Position numbers and translations under genes: made by a program. 64,000 nt of DNA from Bacillota bacterium. GTDB lineage: Bacteria > Bacillota_I > Bacilli_A > Izemoplasmatales > UBA1188. Shown here piece after piece: positions 26,945 to 37,128 of this stretch. The notes under the pieces were generated by a model. The model made no database searches and was not told the origin of the DNA. It saw only the letters and a list, made by a program, of their open reading frames with translations. The stretch spans positions 186,001-250,000 of the forward strand of contig JAEYPN010000030.1 of assembly GCA_023410715.1 (NCBI GenBank), written 5' to 3'. How positions within the stretch are numbered: the first letter of the stretch is position 1; each line of letters starts with the position of its first letter.

Positions 26945-28255
26945 CTAGTCTCTTTTTCTTAAAACGATGTTGATTGGTGTACCAGTTAGCTCAAAAGCAT
27001 CTCTAATTCTGTTTTCAAGATATCTTTCATATGAGAAGTGAAGACAGTTTATATCGTTAACAAATAAAACAAAGGTTGGACATTTATTACTTACTTGGGT
27101 TGCATAATAAACCTTTAGCTTCTTACCATTAATAATTTTAGGCGGGTTAATTAATAAGGCATCCAAAATAATGTCATTTAGCACGCTTGTTTGAACCCTA
27201 CGCGAGTAGTTTTCAAAGACACTATTAACAACTGGGAATAAAGTGTTAACCCTCTTTTTAGTTAAAGCTGATAAATAAACAATCGGAACATAGCTTAAAA
27301 ACTTAAATTCTGTTCTAATATTTTCACTAAATTTATTCATCGTTAAATCGTCTTTTTCAATGGCATCCCATTTATTTACAACAATAATTAATGCCTTTTT
27401 ATTTTCAATGGCATAGCCAGCAACGTGCTTGTCCTGCTCATTTATTCCTTCAATCGCATCAATTAAGCATAAGCAAACATCAGCTCTTTCAATAGCTTTC
27501 ATCGCTCTTAAATAAGCATATTTATCAATATTTTCATAAATCTTACCGCGTTTTTTCATACCAGCAGTATCGATTACAACATATTCCTGATCATTTTTTA
27601 TAAATCGTGTATCAATTGAATCAGTTGTTGTACCAGAAATATCAGATACAATTAAGCGATTTTCGCCGATTAATGCATTAGCAAGTGAGCTCTTACCTAC
27701 ATTAGGTCGACCAATTAAGCACATTTTAATAGCATTTTCATCGTATTCCTGATCATTCTTTTCTGGTAGATATTCAATAACTTTATCAAGTAAATCACCA
27801 ATACCAATACCATGAATACCAGATACATGGATGACATCTTCTATTCCTAAATTATAAAAATCATAAATATTATCTTTGTATTTTGAATCATCTACTTTAT
27901 TTACCGCTAAAATTACTCTTTTTTTAGATTTAAAAAGCATTTTAGCAACTTGAAAGTCGTCATCAAGAATTTGTGATCTTACGTCAACCACAAAAACAAT
28001 GACATCAGCTTCTTCAATCGCAATTTCAGCTTGCGCTTTAATTAAAGACAAAAAGGGAGCATCCCCACCTAGTTGGATGCCTCCTGTATCTATGATATTA
28101 AATGTTTTTCCTAGCCAAGTTGCCTTAGCATAAATTCTATCGCGGGTGACCCCACTCACGTCATCAACTATTGACAATTTTTCGCCCAAAATTCTATTAA
28201 AAATCGTTGATTTACCAACATTAGGACGTCCTACAACAGCTACAACAGGTAACAT
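26945..28255 (-). CDS. der: Ribosome biogenesis GTPase Der (EngA)
   Basis: Two tandem GTPase domains needed for 50S assembly. G1 motifs [12 protein letters not shown] and [13 protein letters not shown]3 DTGG and DTAG, NKxD in both domains (NKVD, NKWD), and a C-terminal KH-like domain. 436 residues. Start ATG 28255 after [22 protein letters not shown] is the family N-terminus. Confidence 0.97.
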   Translation of the reverse strand: MLPVVAVVGRPNVGKSTIFNRILGEKLSIVDDVSGVTRDRIYAKATWLGKTFNIIDTGGIQLGGDAPFLSLIKAQAEIAIEEADVIVFVVDVRSQILDDDFQVAKMLFKSKKRVILAVNKVDDSKYKDNIYDFYNLGIEDVIHVSGIHGIGIGDLLDKVIEYLPEKNDQEYDENAIKMCLIGRPNVGKSSLANALIGENRLIVSDISGTTTDSIDTRFIKNDQEYVVIDTAGMKKRGKIYENIDKYAYLRAMKAIERADVCLCLIDAIEGINEQDKHVAGYAIENKKALIIVVNKWDAIEKDDLTMNKFSENIRTEFKFLSYVPIVYLSALTKKRVNTLFPVVNSVFENYSRRVQTSVLNDIILDALLINPPKIINGKKLKVYYATQVSNKCPTFVLFVNDINCLHFSYERYLENRIRDAFELTGTPINIVLRKRD

Positions 28256-28277
28256 AAAAATCACCTAATTTCTACTT

Positions 28278-29639
28278 TTACTTTTTTTTAAAATAATCTC
28301 CAAGTGAAGTTGATGAAGATACATTTTCTTTTAAGTATTCTTCATATGTTTCACGATTTTTTCTATCTTCAATTACTTTTTTAGATAGAACTAATTTCCA
28401 TTCTTTTGGATAGCAAGCTAATACTTCGCAAGTGATAACGTCGCCAACTTTTAGCATGTCCTCAGCTTTTCCTTTTTCTGTTGATACTTCATTAAATGCC
28501 ATTGTACCAAATACATTTTCAACTTGTAATACAACAGTATTTTCTTCGAATCTTACAACAGTAGCACTAACTTGATCGCCTTTTCTTAATTTGACGTCAC
28601 TCCATGGATTGTATTCTAAATGTTTCTTTGATAATGAAACACGTTGATTTTTCTTGTCAATTGAAGTAATCTTAACAGTTATAACTGTTCCAACTTCTAC
28701 TTCACCTGCAAGGTTATAATTTGGATTCCATGAATAATCTTGACGATTAATTACACCACAAACTTCTTTGTCAATTTCAGCAAGTAAACCATATTGCATT
28801 TTTTTAACAACCTTAACTTCAACTTCGTCGCCAACTTTATGGTTTTCTAAGAATAAATCCCAAGGTTTCTTTTGTAATTCTTTAATTGATAATGTAAGTT
28901 TTGAATCAGTCTTTTTAATAACTTTTACTTCTACTTGATCCCCAACTTTAACTGCTTCTTCAACACTATGTAAATGATAGTGTGATAATTCAGTAAATGG
29001 AATTAAACCTTCATTATGATTAAATCTAACAAAAGCTCCATAATTTGTTAAACGTACTACTTCACCATTTACTACATCACCAACGTTAATTTGGTTAAAT
29101 TCAGCTTCTTTTTCAGCTTTTCTTGCAAAATATTGAACTGATTTACGATCAACAATAATTGTAGTCTTACGATTTTCATGATTTTCTGCAACATATTTAA
29201 CTGTGACTGTTTTACCAACTAGTGTAGTTTTGTCAATTTCTTCTAAATCAATAAGTTTATCAGGTAATAATAACTCTACAGTTTTATAATCTAATAATAA
29301 GCCTTCTTTTACAGCTTTTTTAACTTTAGCTTCAAAAGGTTCTTTCTTTCTGATTTCTTTTATTGCTTCATAATACTTTTCTCTATTTTCTAATTCAATA
29401 CAAGATAATAATAAAAGTGGATTTGTGTCGCCGTCGCTTACCTTTTTAACAGTTGCACGAATCTTATCGCCTACTTTGACTAACTCCTCACAAGAAGATA
29501 TTTTCTTAGTTGTTAGATGCTCAATGTGAATAGTACCTTCAGTAATATATCCACAATCAACTAGTATTTGATTTTGGGTTACCTTAACAACCTCTCCTTC
29601 AATTTCTCTACCAACTTTAATATCTTTTAACTCTGCCAT
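28278..29639 (-). CDS. rpsA: S1-repeat RNA-binding protein (RpsA/YpfD type)
   Basis: 453 residues with about five S1-type OB-fold repeats (near 8-75, 98-165, 187-260, 270-350 and 355-425). The third (VNGEVVRLTNYGAFVRFNHNEGLIPFTELS) is the most canonical; the second and fifth are divergent. Members bind mRNA or the ribosome; low-GC versions are not always true ribosomal S1. Its place between cmk and der is the Bacillus ypfD position. Confidence 0.88.
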   Translation of the reverse strand: MAELKDIKVGREIEGEVVKVTQNQILVDCGYITEGTIHIEHLTTKKISSCEELVKVGDKIRATVKKVSDGDTNPLLLLSCIELENREKYYEAIKEIRKKEPFEAKVKKAVKEGLLLDYKTVELLLPDKLIDLEEIDKTTLVGKTVTVKYVAENHENRKTTIIVDRKSVQYFARKAEKEAEFNQINVGDVVNGEVVRLTNYGAFVRFNHNEGLIPFTELSHYHLHSVEEAVKVGDQVEVKVIKKTDSKLTLSIKELQKKPWDLFLENHKVGDEVEVKVVKKMQYGLLAEIDKEVCGVINRQDYSWNPNYNLAGEVEVGTVITVKITSIDKKNQRVSLSKKHLEYNPWSDVKLRKGDQVSATVVRFEENTVVLQVENVFGTMAFNEVSTEKGKAEDMLKVGDVITCEVLACYPKEWKLVLSKKVIEDRKNRETYEEYLKENVSSSTSLGDYFKKK

Positions 29640-29640
29640 A

Positions 29641-30303
29641 TTAATGAACTCCTTTATTTATAAATAAATATATTATTTTTTTGCTTACTTCTTCAATGTT
29701 CATATCTGATGTATCAATTTCTATTGCGTCAGATGCTTTCTTTAGCGGACTAATTTTTCGATTTGTATCGTAATCATCACGTCTTCTGATTTCGTTAATT
29801 AAATCTTCAATTGTTGTTTTACTTTTTAATTCTTCGATTAATTCTAAATATCTTCGTTGAGCTCTAGTTTCTACTTTTGCTGTTAAAAATACTTTTAAAT
29901 CAGCATTAGGTAACACAACTGATCCTATATCCCTACCATCCATCACAACGTTACTATGTGAGGCAATTTCTCTTTGAAATTTAACTAATCTATTCCTCAC
30001 ATAACCAAATGCGGATACTTCAGAGACATTTTTATCAATGATTGGTCTTCTAATCTCTTTTGAGACATCAACACCGTCCAAAAATATTTTATTATCATAA
30101 AAATCAATTGAAGTGTTTTCTAAAAACACATAATTTTCTTCTTTTGATATATCAATACCGAGTTTCAAAGCTTTAAGGGTAATAGCGCGATACATTGCAC
30201 CTGTATCAATGTAGGTAAAATTTAATTCATCTGCGACAATCTTAGCAATCGTTGATTTGCCTGCTCCAGCTGGACCATCAATCGCAATATGCGTATATTT
30301 CAT
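29641..30303 (-). CDS. cmk: Cytidylate kinase
   Basis: Phosphorylates CMP and dCMP. P-loop DGPAGAGKSTIAK, substrate motifs YIDTGAMYRAI and VVMDGRDIGSVVLPNADLKVF, and the lid RRRDDYDTNRKISPLKKASDA. 220 residues. First of the cmk-rpsA-der run. Confidence 0.97.
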   Translation of the reverse strand: MKYTHIAIDGPAGAGKSTIAKIVADELNFTYIDTGAMYRAITLKALKLGIDISKEENYVFLENTSIDFYDNKIFLDGVDVSKEIRRPIIDKNVSEVSAFGYVRNRLVKFQREIASHSNVVMDGRDIGSVVLPNADLKVFLTAKVETRAQRRYLELIEELKSKTTIEDLINEIRRRDDYDTNRKISPLKKASDAIEIDTSDMNIEEVSKKIIYLFINKGVH

Positions 30304-30317
30304 TTTTTCACCAACCT

Positions 30318-30323
30318 ATTATA
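30318..30323 (-). promoter_or_regulatory. -10 element upstream of cmk
   Basis: TATAAT on the minus strand, 15 bases before the cmk start codon. The -35 (TGTAAA at 18 bases) is weak. The rest of the gap to the spm terminator (30350-30545) is very AT-rich and shows nothing I can name. Confidence 0.4.
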
Positions 30324-30548
30324 CCACATTTTAAATTTTATTTTACATTGTAATTTTGACTATTACAATAAAATGATAATTCATCAAGAATTACCTTTAA
30401 TATTATATATTATTTTATATTTTCTTTCAATCTTTTTTTTCAAAATAATGTAAACACACTTAATCATCGAAACAATTATCATTCTATGTAATTTTGTCTT
30501 AAAAAATATCATAATTTATAATAACATGAAAATTTTTGATGTAAAATA

Positions 30549-30580
30549 AAAAACCCATCCAAATTAATTTGAATGAGTCA
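30549..30580 (-). terminator. Terminator of dacB-spmA-spmB
   Basis: Thirteen-bp stem with two G-U pairs (ACTCATTCAAATT / AATTTGGATGGGT as transcribed) followed by T6. Confidence 0.8.
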
Positions 30581-30585
30581 TATTT

Positions 30586-31110
30586 TTAACTTATATTAAG
30601 TAAAAGTGGATAGATAAACAAAAATAAAAGTATAGTCGCAATGATAAAACCTATAATATCAATTATTAAAGCATGTAAAAGAATTTTTTTAGTTTTTTTA
30701 ACCTTAGTAACCCCAAAGTACATCGATACAACATAAAAAGTGGTATCTGTTGCTCCTTGAATTATTGATGCCGCAATTCCCTCTTTTGAATCTACACCAT
30801 ATTTAAAAAAGGTTTCAACCATAAGTGACAGTGATGCCGTACCACTAATTGGCCTTAAAAACATTTGAATGATAACTTCACTTGTATATAAAAGTTTTAC
30901 ATTTAAAAAATTTAAAAAATCATTTATTATATTTGAATTAACTAAAAGTGATGAAACTAGAACCATCGCAAAATAAATTGGAATAATTTCAATTAAAAAT
31001 TTTAAACCCTCTTTTGCTCCTTTTAAAAAAGATGAATAACCATCAACACCATTTATGAAGGCAAAGGCCAAAATGAGGAAAATAAATGTGGGGATTAAGT
31101 ATTGACTCAT
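30586..31110 (-). CDS. spmB: Spore maturation protein B
   Basis: Membrane protein of 174 residues with about five segments (near 6-22, 38-60, 88-100, 112-135, 148-170) and the nucleoside-transporter-gate pattern. The family stretch FLRPISGTASLSLM and QGATDTTFYVVSMYFG is clear. With SpmA it is needed for core dehydration and heat resistance of spores. Overlaps spmA by four bases. Confidence 0.93.
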   Translation of the reverse strand: MSQYLIPTFIFLILAFAFINGVDGYSSFLKGAKEGLKFLIEIIPIYFAMVLVSSLLVNSNIINDFLNFLNVKLLYTSEVIIQMFLRPISGTASLSLMVETFFKYGVDSKEGIAASIIQGATDTTFYVVSMYFGVTKVKKTKKILLHALIIDIIGFIIATILLFLFIYPLLLNIS

Positions 31111-31673
31111 TTATTTATCTTTAAGGTTAAAATCGCAATAAATGTTGATATTAATCCAACTATAAAAATATAAGGAACAAGTTCATAAGTAATTTTAGCC
31201 TGATAATTTTCTCTTAAAGTGATGATTGTTGAAGGAATCAAGGTAAATGATGCAGTATTTAGTAAAATAAAAACGCACATTTCGTAGGATGGTGTTTCCT
31301 TATGCTTATTTATTTCATCAAGTTCTACCATCGCTTTTAATCCTAAAGGTGTTGCTGCACTTCCAAGTCCTAATATATTACAGGCGATATTTCCAGATAT
31401 ATATTCATAAACCTTAGAATCTTTATCAATGTTTTTAAAAAGAGGTTTAATAAAAAATAAAATGATCTTATTTATTATCTTTAAAAATCCACCATCCTTA
31501 GCTATTTCAAGCATCCCTGACCAAAATATTATTGAACCGCTTAAAGATATGATTAATTTAATTGCTTTATCAGGAACCTCAAGAATTGTCTTACTTATGG
31601 CTTCACCATTGCCAGATAAAACACTATAACCAAGTCCCAAAATGATTAGGATAATCCAAATTAAATTTATCAT
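31107..31673 (-). CDS. spmA: Spore maturation protein A
   Basis: 188-residue membrane protein, partner of SpmB. GNIACNILGLGSAATPLGLKAM and NTASFTLIPSTII are family hallmarks; FWSGMLEIAKDGG lies in the N-terminal part. Flanked by four-base overlaps with both dacB and spmB, so the three are one translational unit. Confidence 0.94.
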   Translation of the reverse strand: MINLIWIILIILGLGYSVLSGNGEAISKTILEVPDKAIKLIISLSGSIIFWSGMLEIAKDGGFLKIINKIILFFIKPLFKNIDKDSKVYEYISGNIACNILGLGSAATPLGLKAMVELDEINKHKETPSYEMCVFILLNTASFTLIPSTIITLRENYQAKITYELVPYIFIVGLISTFIAILTLKINK

Positions 31674-32707
31674 AAGTATTTTTCCACGAAACTAATTAAC
31701 CCATTAGTTTCTTTATCTTTAATAGATTTTAAGTTATACCTTGCGATTTCATAACCTTTTAAATAAATTATTAGATAACCGGTGATACCATTAATTGGTT
31801 TTTCATATAAAAAGACTTCAGATGAAACTTCACTTAATTCATTTTCCCTAATGGGAATATAAACATTTTGATTTAAATAGGCATTTGAAGCAATTACTTG
31901 CTTCTTTAAGACAAGTTTATTGTTATATTGTGAAAAAGCTAAATCTGCTAGATATGTATGATGGTTCCAATCAGATGGATCATTAAATGTGACAATGATT
32001 ACTTCCATATTATCTTTTTTCGCTACAGAAACTAAGGTTCTACCGGCTCTTTTCGTATAACCAGTTTTACCAGCTATAAACATTTTATTAGTCTTGATTA
32101 ATCGATGTTTATGATTAAAATACAAAGTCTTTTCTGATTTTGAAACATATGATTTAGCTCCAGCTATTTCATAAAAATGATCAAGTTTACTTGCATAGCT
32201 CGTCAAAATAGCCATATCATATGGCGTTGAATAGTTTTCTGTATCTTCATCTAAGCCTGAAGGATTTTCAAACGTAGAATTTTTCATACCAATTTGCTTT
32301 GCCATTTCATTCATTAAATAAACAAATCCTTCTAATGAACCCCCAATATGTTTAGCAATAGTTAGGCTTGCATCATTACCACTTTCTAACATTAAACCAT
32401 ATAACAAGTCCTTTAAAGGAATTTTCATACCTACTTCTATATAAATTTTTGAACCGACTGCTTGATTAATTTCATCACCAACAGTCACAATATCACTTAA
32501 ATTTCCATAGGTTAAAGCTACCGTTAGTGTCATAATTTTGGCAATGCTAGCAGTAAGTCTTCTTACATTTTCATTACTACCATAAAGAAGTCTGTTTGTT
32601 TCTTTTTCAATTACTGCATAATTGGTAGGATATGATGGTTCTGAGAAAAGATATGATGGAGTAAAACTAATTAGTGCTAAAAATAATAATAAAGTTAACT
32701 TTTTCAA
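31670..32707 (-). CDS. dacB: D-alanyl-D-alanine carboxypeptidase (sporulation DacB/DacF type)
   Basis: Penicillin-binding protein that trims cross-links of spore cortex peptidoglycan. Signal peptide at residues 1-20, SxxK in TASIAKIM, SGN in ESGNDAS, KTG in AGKTGYT. 345 residues with a C-terminal beta domain. The order dacB-spmA-spmB equals the mother-cell operon of B. subtilis. The start is TTG 32707, preceded by GGTGAT. Confidence 0.93.
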   Translation of the reverse strand: MKKLTLLLFLALISFTPSYLFSEPSYPTNYAVIEKETNRLLYGSNENVRRLTASIAKIMTLTVALTYGNLSDIVTVGDEINQAVGSKIYIEVGMKIPLKDLLYGLMLESGNDASLTIAKHIGGSLEGFVYLMNEMAKQIGMKNSTFENPSGLDEDTENYSTPYDMAILTSYASKLDHFYEIAGAKSYVSKSEKTLYFNHKHRLIKTNKMFIAGKTGYTKRAGRTLVSVAKKDNMEVIIVTFNDPSDWNHHTYLADLAFSQYNNKLVLKKQVIASNAYLNQNVYIPIRENELSEVSSEVFLYEKPINGITGYLIIYLKGYEIARYNLKSIKDKETNGLISFVEKYL

Positions 32708-32773
32708 AATATCACCGGTTAATTTATATGCAGAAATAAAAATTTTTTGCTAAAACAATTAAAAAAAGTAGAT

Positions 32774-33505
32774 TTATTCTGCTTCACCTAATAATTTAAA
32801 GACTTTATTAATATCATCATTTATATATAAAGTAACATCTCCAGGAATCATCATCAACTCTTTATTGATTACAACCAAATTTTTACCATGAAAATAGTCA
32901 ATTAGTAGTGCTGCTGGATATACTTTAAGTGATGTTCCTCCAATTATTAATGTATCTGCTTTCTTTAAATGCTTAATTGATTCATCAAACGTGTCACAAT
33001 TTAGTGATTCTTCATATAAGACAACATCAGGCTTAATAATTCCACCGCAAGAGCATTTTGGCACATTATCTTTATTATTTAAAATGTCATCTAAAGAATA
33101 AAATTTATGACAATTCATGCAATAATTTCTTTTAACTGAGCCATGTAACTCTAAAACATTTTTACTTCCAGCTAAGCTATGCAAACCATCAATATTTTGG
33201 GTAATAATTACTTTTAATTTACCTTGATCCTCAAGTTTTTTTAGGTATTTATGGCAATCATTTGGTATGGCATTTTTATAAATCATCTTATTAAAGTAAT
33301 ATTCATAAAACTCCTTTGTTTTGTGATTAAAAAAATGTCTTGATAATATTTCTTCCGGATCATATTTTTGTTTTTCATTATATAAGCCACTCGCACTCCT
33401 AAAATCCGGAATATTAGATGCAGTTGAGACTCCAGCTCCGCCAAAAAAAACAAGGTAATTAGATTCTTCAATCAAACCTTTTAATTTTTTTAATTTATCT
33501 TCCAT
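32774..33505 (-). CDS. Sirtuin-type NAD-dependent protein deacylase
   Basis: Removes acyl groups from lysines using NAD. FFGGAGVSTASNIPDFRSA binds NAD, TQNIDGLH and ELHGS hold the catalytic His, and the zinc site is CMNCHKFYS...CSCGG. 243 residues. ATG 33505 chosen since GGGAGGG lies four bases upstream. Single gene behind the fhs terminator. Confidence 0.95.
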   Translation of the reverse strand: MEDKLKKLKGLIEESNYLVFFGGAGVSTASNIPDFRSASGLYNEKQKYDPEEILSRHFFNHKTKEFYEYYFNKMIYKNAIPNDCHKYLKKLEDQGKLKVIITQNIDGLHSLAGSKNVLELHGSVKRNYCMNCHKFYSLDDILNNKDNVPKCSCGGIIKPDVVLYEESLNCDTFDESIKHLKKADTLIIGGTSLKVYPAALLIDYFHGKNLVVINKELMMIPGDVTLYINDDINKVFKLLGEAE

Positions 33506-33524
33506 TTTCCCTCCCAAAAATTTT

Positions 33525-33552
33525 AAAAAGCAAGTCTTAAAGACTTGCTTAA
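33525..33552 (-). terminator. Terminator of fhs
   Basis: AAGCAAGTCTT / AAGACTTGCTT palindrome with T5 on the minus strand, overlapping the fhs stop codon. Confidence 0.85.
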
Positions 33553-35216
33553 AATAAACCAACAATAGTTCCATCCTCGTCAATATCAATATGCATTGCG
33601 GCTGGATCTTTTGGAAGTCCTGGCATCGTCATAATATCGCCAGTTAAAGCAACTAAGAATCCTGCACCAATTGACGGGCGGATTTCTGTCACTGTAATTA
33701 TAAAATCTTTTGGACGTCCAACAATCTTTGGATCATCAGTAAGTGACAATGGTGTTTTTGCAATACAAATTGGTAATTTGTCCCAATTAAGCGCTGTATA
33801 ATCATTAATATTCTTTAACGCTTTTTCAGTATAAACAACATCCATAGCTCCATAAGCAGTCTTGGCAATCTTTAATATTTTATCTTCAATACTTAAATCT
33901 AATTCATATAAAAACTTAAAATTATTTTCTTTTTGAGTTAAATAAATAACTTTATTAGCTAAGTCAATTGCGCCACTTGAACCTTTTTTAAAGCATTCAC
34001 TTAAGCTATAAGGATGATTATTTTCATCTAAATATTTTTCTAAATATGCAATCTCTTTTTCGCTATCTTGCTCATATTTATTAATACACACGATATAAGA
34101 CACATTAAATGCTTTGACAGTTTCAATGTGTTTTTCTAAGTTAGGAAGACCATTTTTAAGTCTTTCAATTGATTCTTTATCTAAATATTTTTTAGCCATT
34201 CCACCATGCATTTTTAGCGCTCTAATTGTTGCGACAATGACAACAGCACTTGGTTTGATATCCGCTTCACGACATTTAATGTCCATAAATTTTTCACAAC
34301 CAAGATCCGCACCAAATCCTGCTTCTGTAATTACATAATCGGCAAGCTTTAAAGCTGTTTTGGTCGCAATAATGGAATTGCAACCATGAGCAATATTAGC
34401 AAATGGTCCACCATGGACGATGGCAGGGCTATTTTCTAAAGTTTGAACAAGATTAGGTTTAATGGCTTCCTTTAAAAGCAAGGCAATTGCGCCACTACAA
34501 CCTAAATCATTAACAGTAACTGGTTTTTTATCATAATTAAACCCAATAACAATCCGGCTAATCTTTTGTTTTAAATCATTAAAATTCTTAGATAAGCATA
34601 TAATTGCCATAATTTCTGAGGCTACACTAATATTAAAGCCATCCTTACGAGATTTAATATCCTTAGCCCCACCTAAACCAACCATTACTTCTCTTAAAGC
34701 TCGATCATTAATATCAAGACATCTTTTAAAAGTAATATTTTCTGGATCAATATTTAATTCATTACCTTGATAAATATGATTATCGATTAAGGCACAAATC
34801 GTATTATTAGCACAAGTAATAGCGTGAATATCACCAGTAAAATGTAAATTAAGTTCATCCATTGGGACTACTTGAGCATATCCTCCACCAGCAGCTCCAC
34901 CTTTAACCCCCATAACAGGGCCTAAAGAAGGTTCTCTTAAGGCAATGATTGATGATTTCTTTAAGGCATGAAAAGCTTCGCCTAGTCCAATGGTTGTCGT
35001 AGATTTTCCTTCACCAGCAGGTGTTGGATTAATCGCTGTAACTAAAATTAATTTACCATCTTTTCTAGACATGTTTCTTTTTAATACATCTAAGCTTATT
35101 TTTGCTTTGTATTTTCCATAAAGTTCGATATCATCTTCAGATAAATTAATCTTTTTTGCAATATCAATAATTTTTTCCATCTTGGCACTTTGCGCAATTT
35201 CAATATCCTTAAGCAT
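33549..35216 (-). CDS. fhs: Formate-tetrahydrofolate ligase
   Basis: Makes 10-formyl-THF from formate, THF and ATP. P-loop-like NPTPAGEGKSTTTIGLGEAF, GGAAGGGYAQVVPMD and the C-terminal ITVTEIRPSIGAGFLVALTG region. 555 residues. Start ATG 35216 with AAGGAG eight bases upstream. Last gene of the efp-CorC-GNAT-fhs run. Confidence 0.97.
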   Translation of the reverse strand: MLKDIEIAQSAKMEKIIDIAKKINLSEDDIELYGKYKAKISLDVLKRNMSRKDGKLILVTAINPTPAGEGKSTTTIGLGEAFHALKKSSIIALREPSLGPVMGVKGGAAGGGYAQVVPMDELNLHFTGDIHAITCANNTICALIDNHIYQGNELNIDPENITFKRCLDINDRALREVMVGLGGAKDIKSRKDGFNISVASEIMAIICLSKNFNDLKQKISRIVIGFNYDKKPVTVNDLGCSGAIALLLKEAIKPNLVQTLENSPAIVHGGPFANIAHGCNSIIATKTALKLADYVITEAGFGADLGCEKFMDIKCREADIKPSAVVIVATIRALKMHGGMAKKYLDKESIERLKNGLPNLEKHIETVKAFNVSYIVCINKYEQDSEKEIAYLEKYLDENNHPYSLSECFKKGSSGAIDLANKVIYLTQKENNFKFLYELDLSIEDKILKIAKTAYGAMDVVYTEKALKNINDYTALNWDKLPICIAKTPLSLTDDPKIVGRPKDFIITVTEIRPSIGAGFLVALTGDIMTMPGLPKDPAAMHIDIDEDGTIVGLF

Positions 35217-35230
35217 TAAATTCACTCCTT

Positions 35231-37096
35231 TTATTTTATATCCATGTAGAAGCATCTTCTTCTTTTGTGTTGAATTTTCTCAAAATCTTTCCAAACGGAT
35301 TGAATCTTATTATTATCTTCAAGTTCTGAACCTGTTTCTGCAAACTGAATCTTTTTCTTGATAGCTGACTGCCAGATTTTATGCATCATTAAAGCCATAA
35401 CTCCAAATTTTTGATATTTAGGTAAAACTCCAGCAAATAACATATCCATTGTATCATTTTCACCATATAAGGCTTTAATCACTGGAAACCAACCAAATGG
35501 AAATAAAAATCCATTAGTTTTTTGCATTGCTAAAGACAAGGAAGGCATTAAAACACCAATGGCACATACCTCATCATTTTCATCAAGAACAATCGACACT
35601 AAATCCAAATCAATTAAGTTAATGAATTGTTTAACATACATATCAATTTGTCTTTCGGTTAATAAGACTGTACCATATAAATTTTTAAATGCTTCATTTA
35701 CAACTCCAAATGCAGGGTATAAATATGGTTGGAGTGTCTTTTTTGATTTGAAGTCAGCCTGATGAAATTTATATCTTCTTTGAATTAATTCTACTTTTCT
35801 TTCAAAATCATTAGGAATCTCTTGAGGAATAGTAATACGATATTCAACCCAGTCTTTTTCTTTATTTAATCCATATTTTGTTAAATGCTCTAAGTGATAT
35901 GGCGTAGTATATGTATTAGTAAAGATTGATAAGTGATCAAAACCCTCAACTAGCATTCCTTGTTTATCTAAATCACAAAAACCAATCGGGCCCATTAAGC
36001 CTGTCAAGCCTCTTTCTTTAGCCCAATCAACTACAGTATCTAACAATAATTTTGTTACTTCATAATCATCAATTACGTCATAGCGGGTAAAACGCATTCT
36101 TCTTACTTCATTTTTTTGATTATAAGCATGATTGATTAACCCACCAACACGACCAACAATTTTATGATGACGATAACATAAAAATAGTCTAGCTTCACAA
36201 TAATCGTAAGCTGAATTTCTTTTTGGATCAAAGTTCATTAACTCATCACTTACTAAATATGGAACATAGTTTGGTAAGCCTTTATATAAGCGATTAGGAA
36301 AAGTAATAAAGTTAATTAAATCGTAACGATCTTCAACTTCTTTAATCCATAATCCTTTTGGTTCATTAAAATAATATGCAAGCTCAAATAATCCTAAAAC
36401 AGCAAGTCCAATAACGATTAGTAACACCATAATTGGAATTAAATATAAATAATTAATAGGAATAAAATTGTATAATTTATTTAAAAAACTAATATTTTCA
36501 GTATTTATAGTATGATAATAATTAGCGTTGATAGCGGGATTAATTGCATTAAGAGTTAAATTTACTATATGCATAATAAATGATAATAATATTGATAGGG
36601 CAATAATCTTTGGCATTTTTTTAATATGCGGTTTAACTACTTTTAATGTAGGCATTAAGATCCCTATAACGATTAATAATCCTTCGGTTATATAAAATAA
36701 TACAGATGTAAGTTTATTAAAACTTACCTGTTGATAAAAAGCAAAATAGAAAGCTGTAACAATAAAACTTGAGAGGGTTCCTATAATAAAAGAATATGTC
36801 TTTAACGTAACACTTTTCTTTTTGATGGCAACATAATAAATAATTAAGTTAATATTAGTAAAATCTAGTGGAAGTTCCGCCCAAAAATTAAAATAATAAC
36901 CCTCGTTTGTGAATAAAGAAATCTTAAATGCCACAAAGAAAGCTAGATTTACAATGACTAAAATACTTAAAAATTTATTCTTCTCTTGCATTTCTTTTTT
37001 TCTAAAAAGCAAATAGAATAAAGAAACTAGAATTAAAACGCTCGCAAGCATCCCATAATATAAGCCACTTGTGTTTCTTGTCATTAAAAAATACAT
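35231..37096 (-). CDS. YwaF-like membrane domain fused to a YghO-like GNAT acyltransferase
   Basis: 621 residues. Residues 1-240 hold about seven to eight membrane segments; WAELPLDFTNINLIIYYVA resembles the LPLxxC region of YwaF/TMEM164-like proteins. A soluble part of about 370 residues follows (from IKEVEDRYDLINFITFPNRLYKGLPNYVPYL). It has the pattern of stand-alone YghO-type acyltransferases: YDYCEARLFLCYRHHKIVGRVGG, GLMGPIGFCDLDKQGMLVEG and FAGVLPKYQKFGVMALMMHK, the last being the acyl-CoA binding region. The substrate is unknown; membrane location suggests a lipid or an exported molecule. Start after AGGTGAAATT. Confidence 0.75.
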   Translation of the reverse strand: MYFLMTRNTSGLYYGMLASVLILVSLFYLLFRKKEMQEKNKFLSILVIVNLAFFVAFKISLFTNEGYYFNFWAELPLDFTNINLIIYYVAIKKKSVTLKTYSFIIGTLSSFIVTAFYFAFYQQVSFNKLTSVLFYITEGLLIVIGILMPTLKVVKPHIKKMPKIIALSILLSFIMHIVNLTLNAINPAINANYYHTINTENISFLNKLYNFIPINYLYLIPIMVLLIVIGLAVLGLFELAYYFNEPKGLWIKEVEDRYDLINFITFPNRLYKGLPNYVPYLVSDELMNFDPKRNSAYDYCEARLFLCYRHHKIVGRVGGLINHAYNQKNEVRRMRFTRYDVIDDYEVTKLLLDTVVDWAKERGLTGLMGPIGFCDLDKQGMLVEGFDHLSIFTNTYTTPYHLEHLTKYGLNKEKDWVEYRITIPQEIPNDFERKVELIQRRYKFHQADFKSKKTLQPYLYPAFGVVNEAFKNLYGTVLLTERQIDMYVKQFINLIDLDLVSIVLDENDEVCAIGVLMPSLSLAMQKTNGFLFPFGWFPVIKALYGENDTMDMLFAGVLPKYQKFGVMALMMHKIWQSAIKKKIQFAETGSELEDNNKIQSVWKDFEKIQHKRRRCFYMDIK

Positions 37097-37128
37097 AATT
37101 TCACCTCAAAAATAAAAGATAAGTATAA

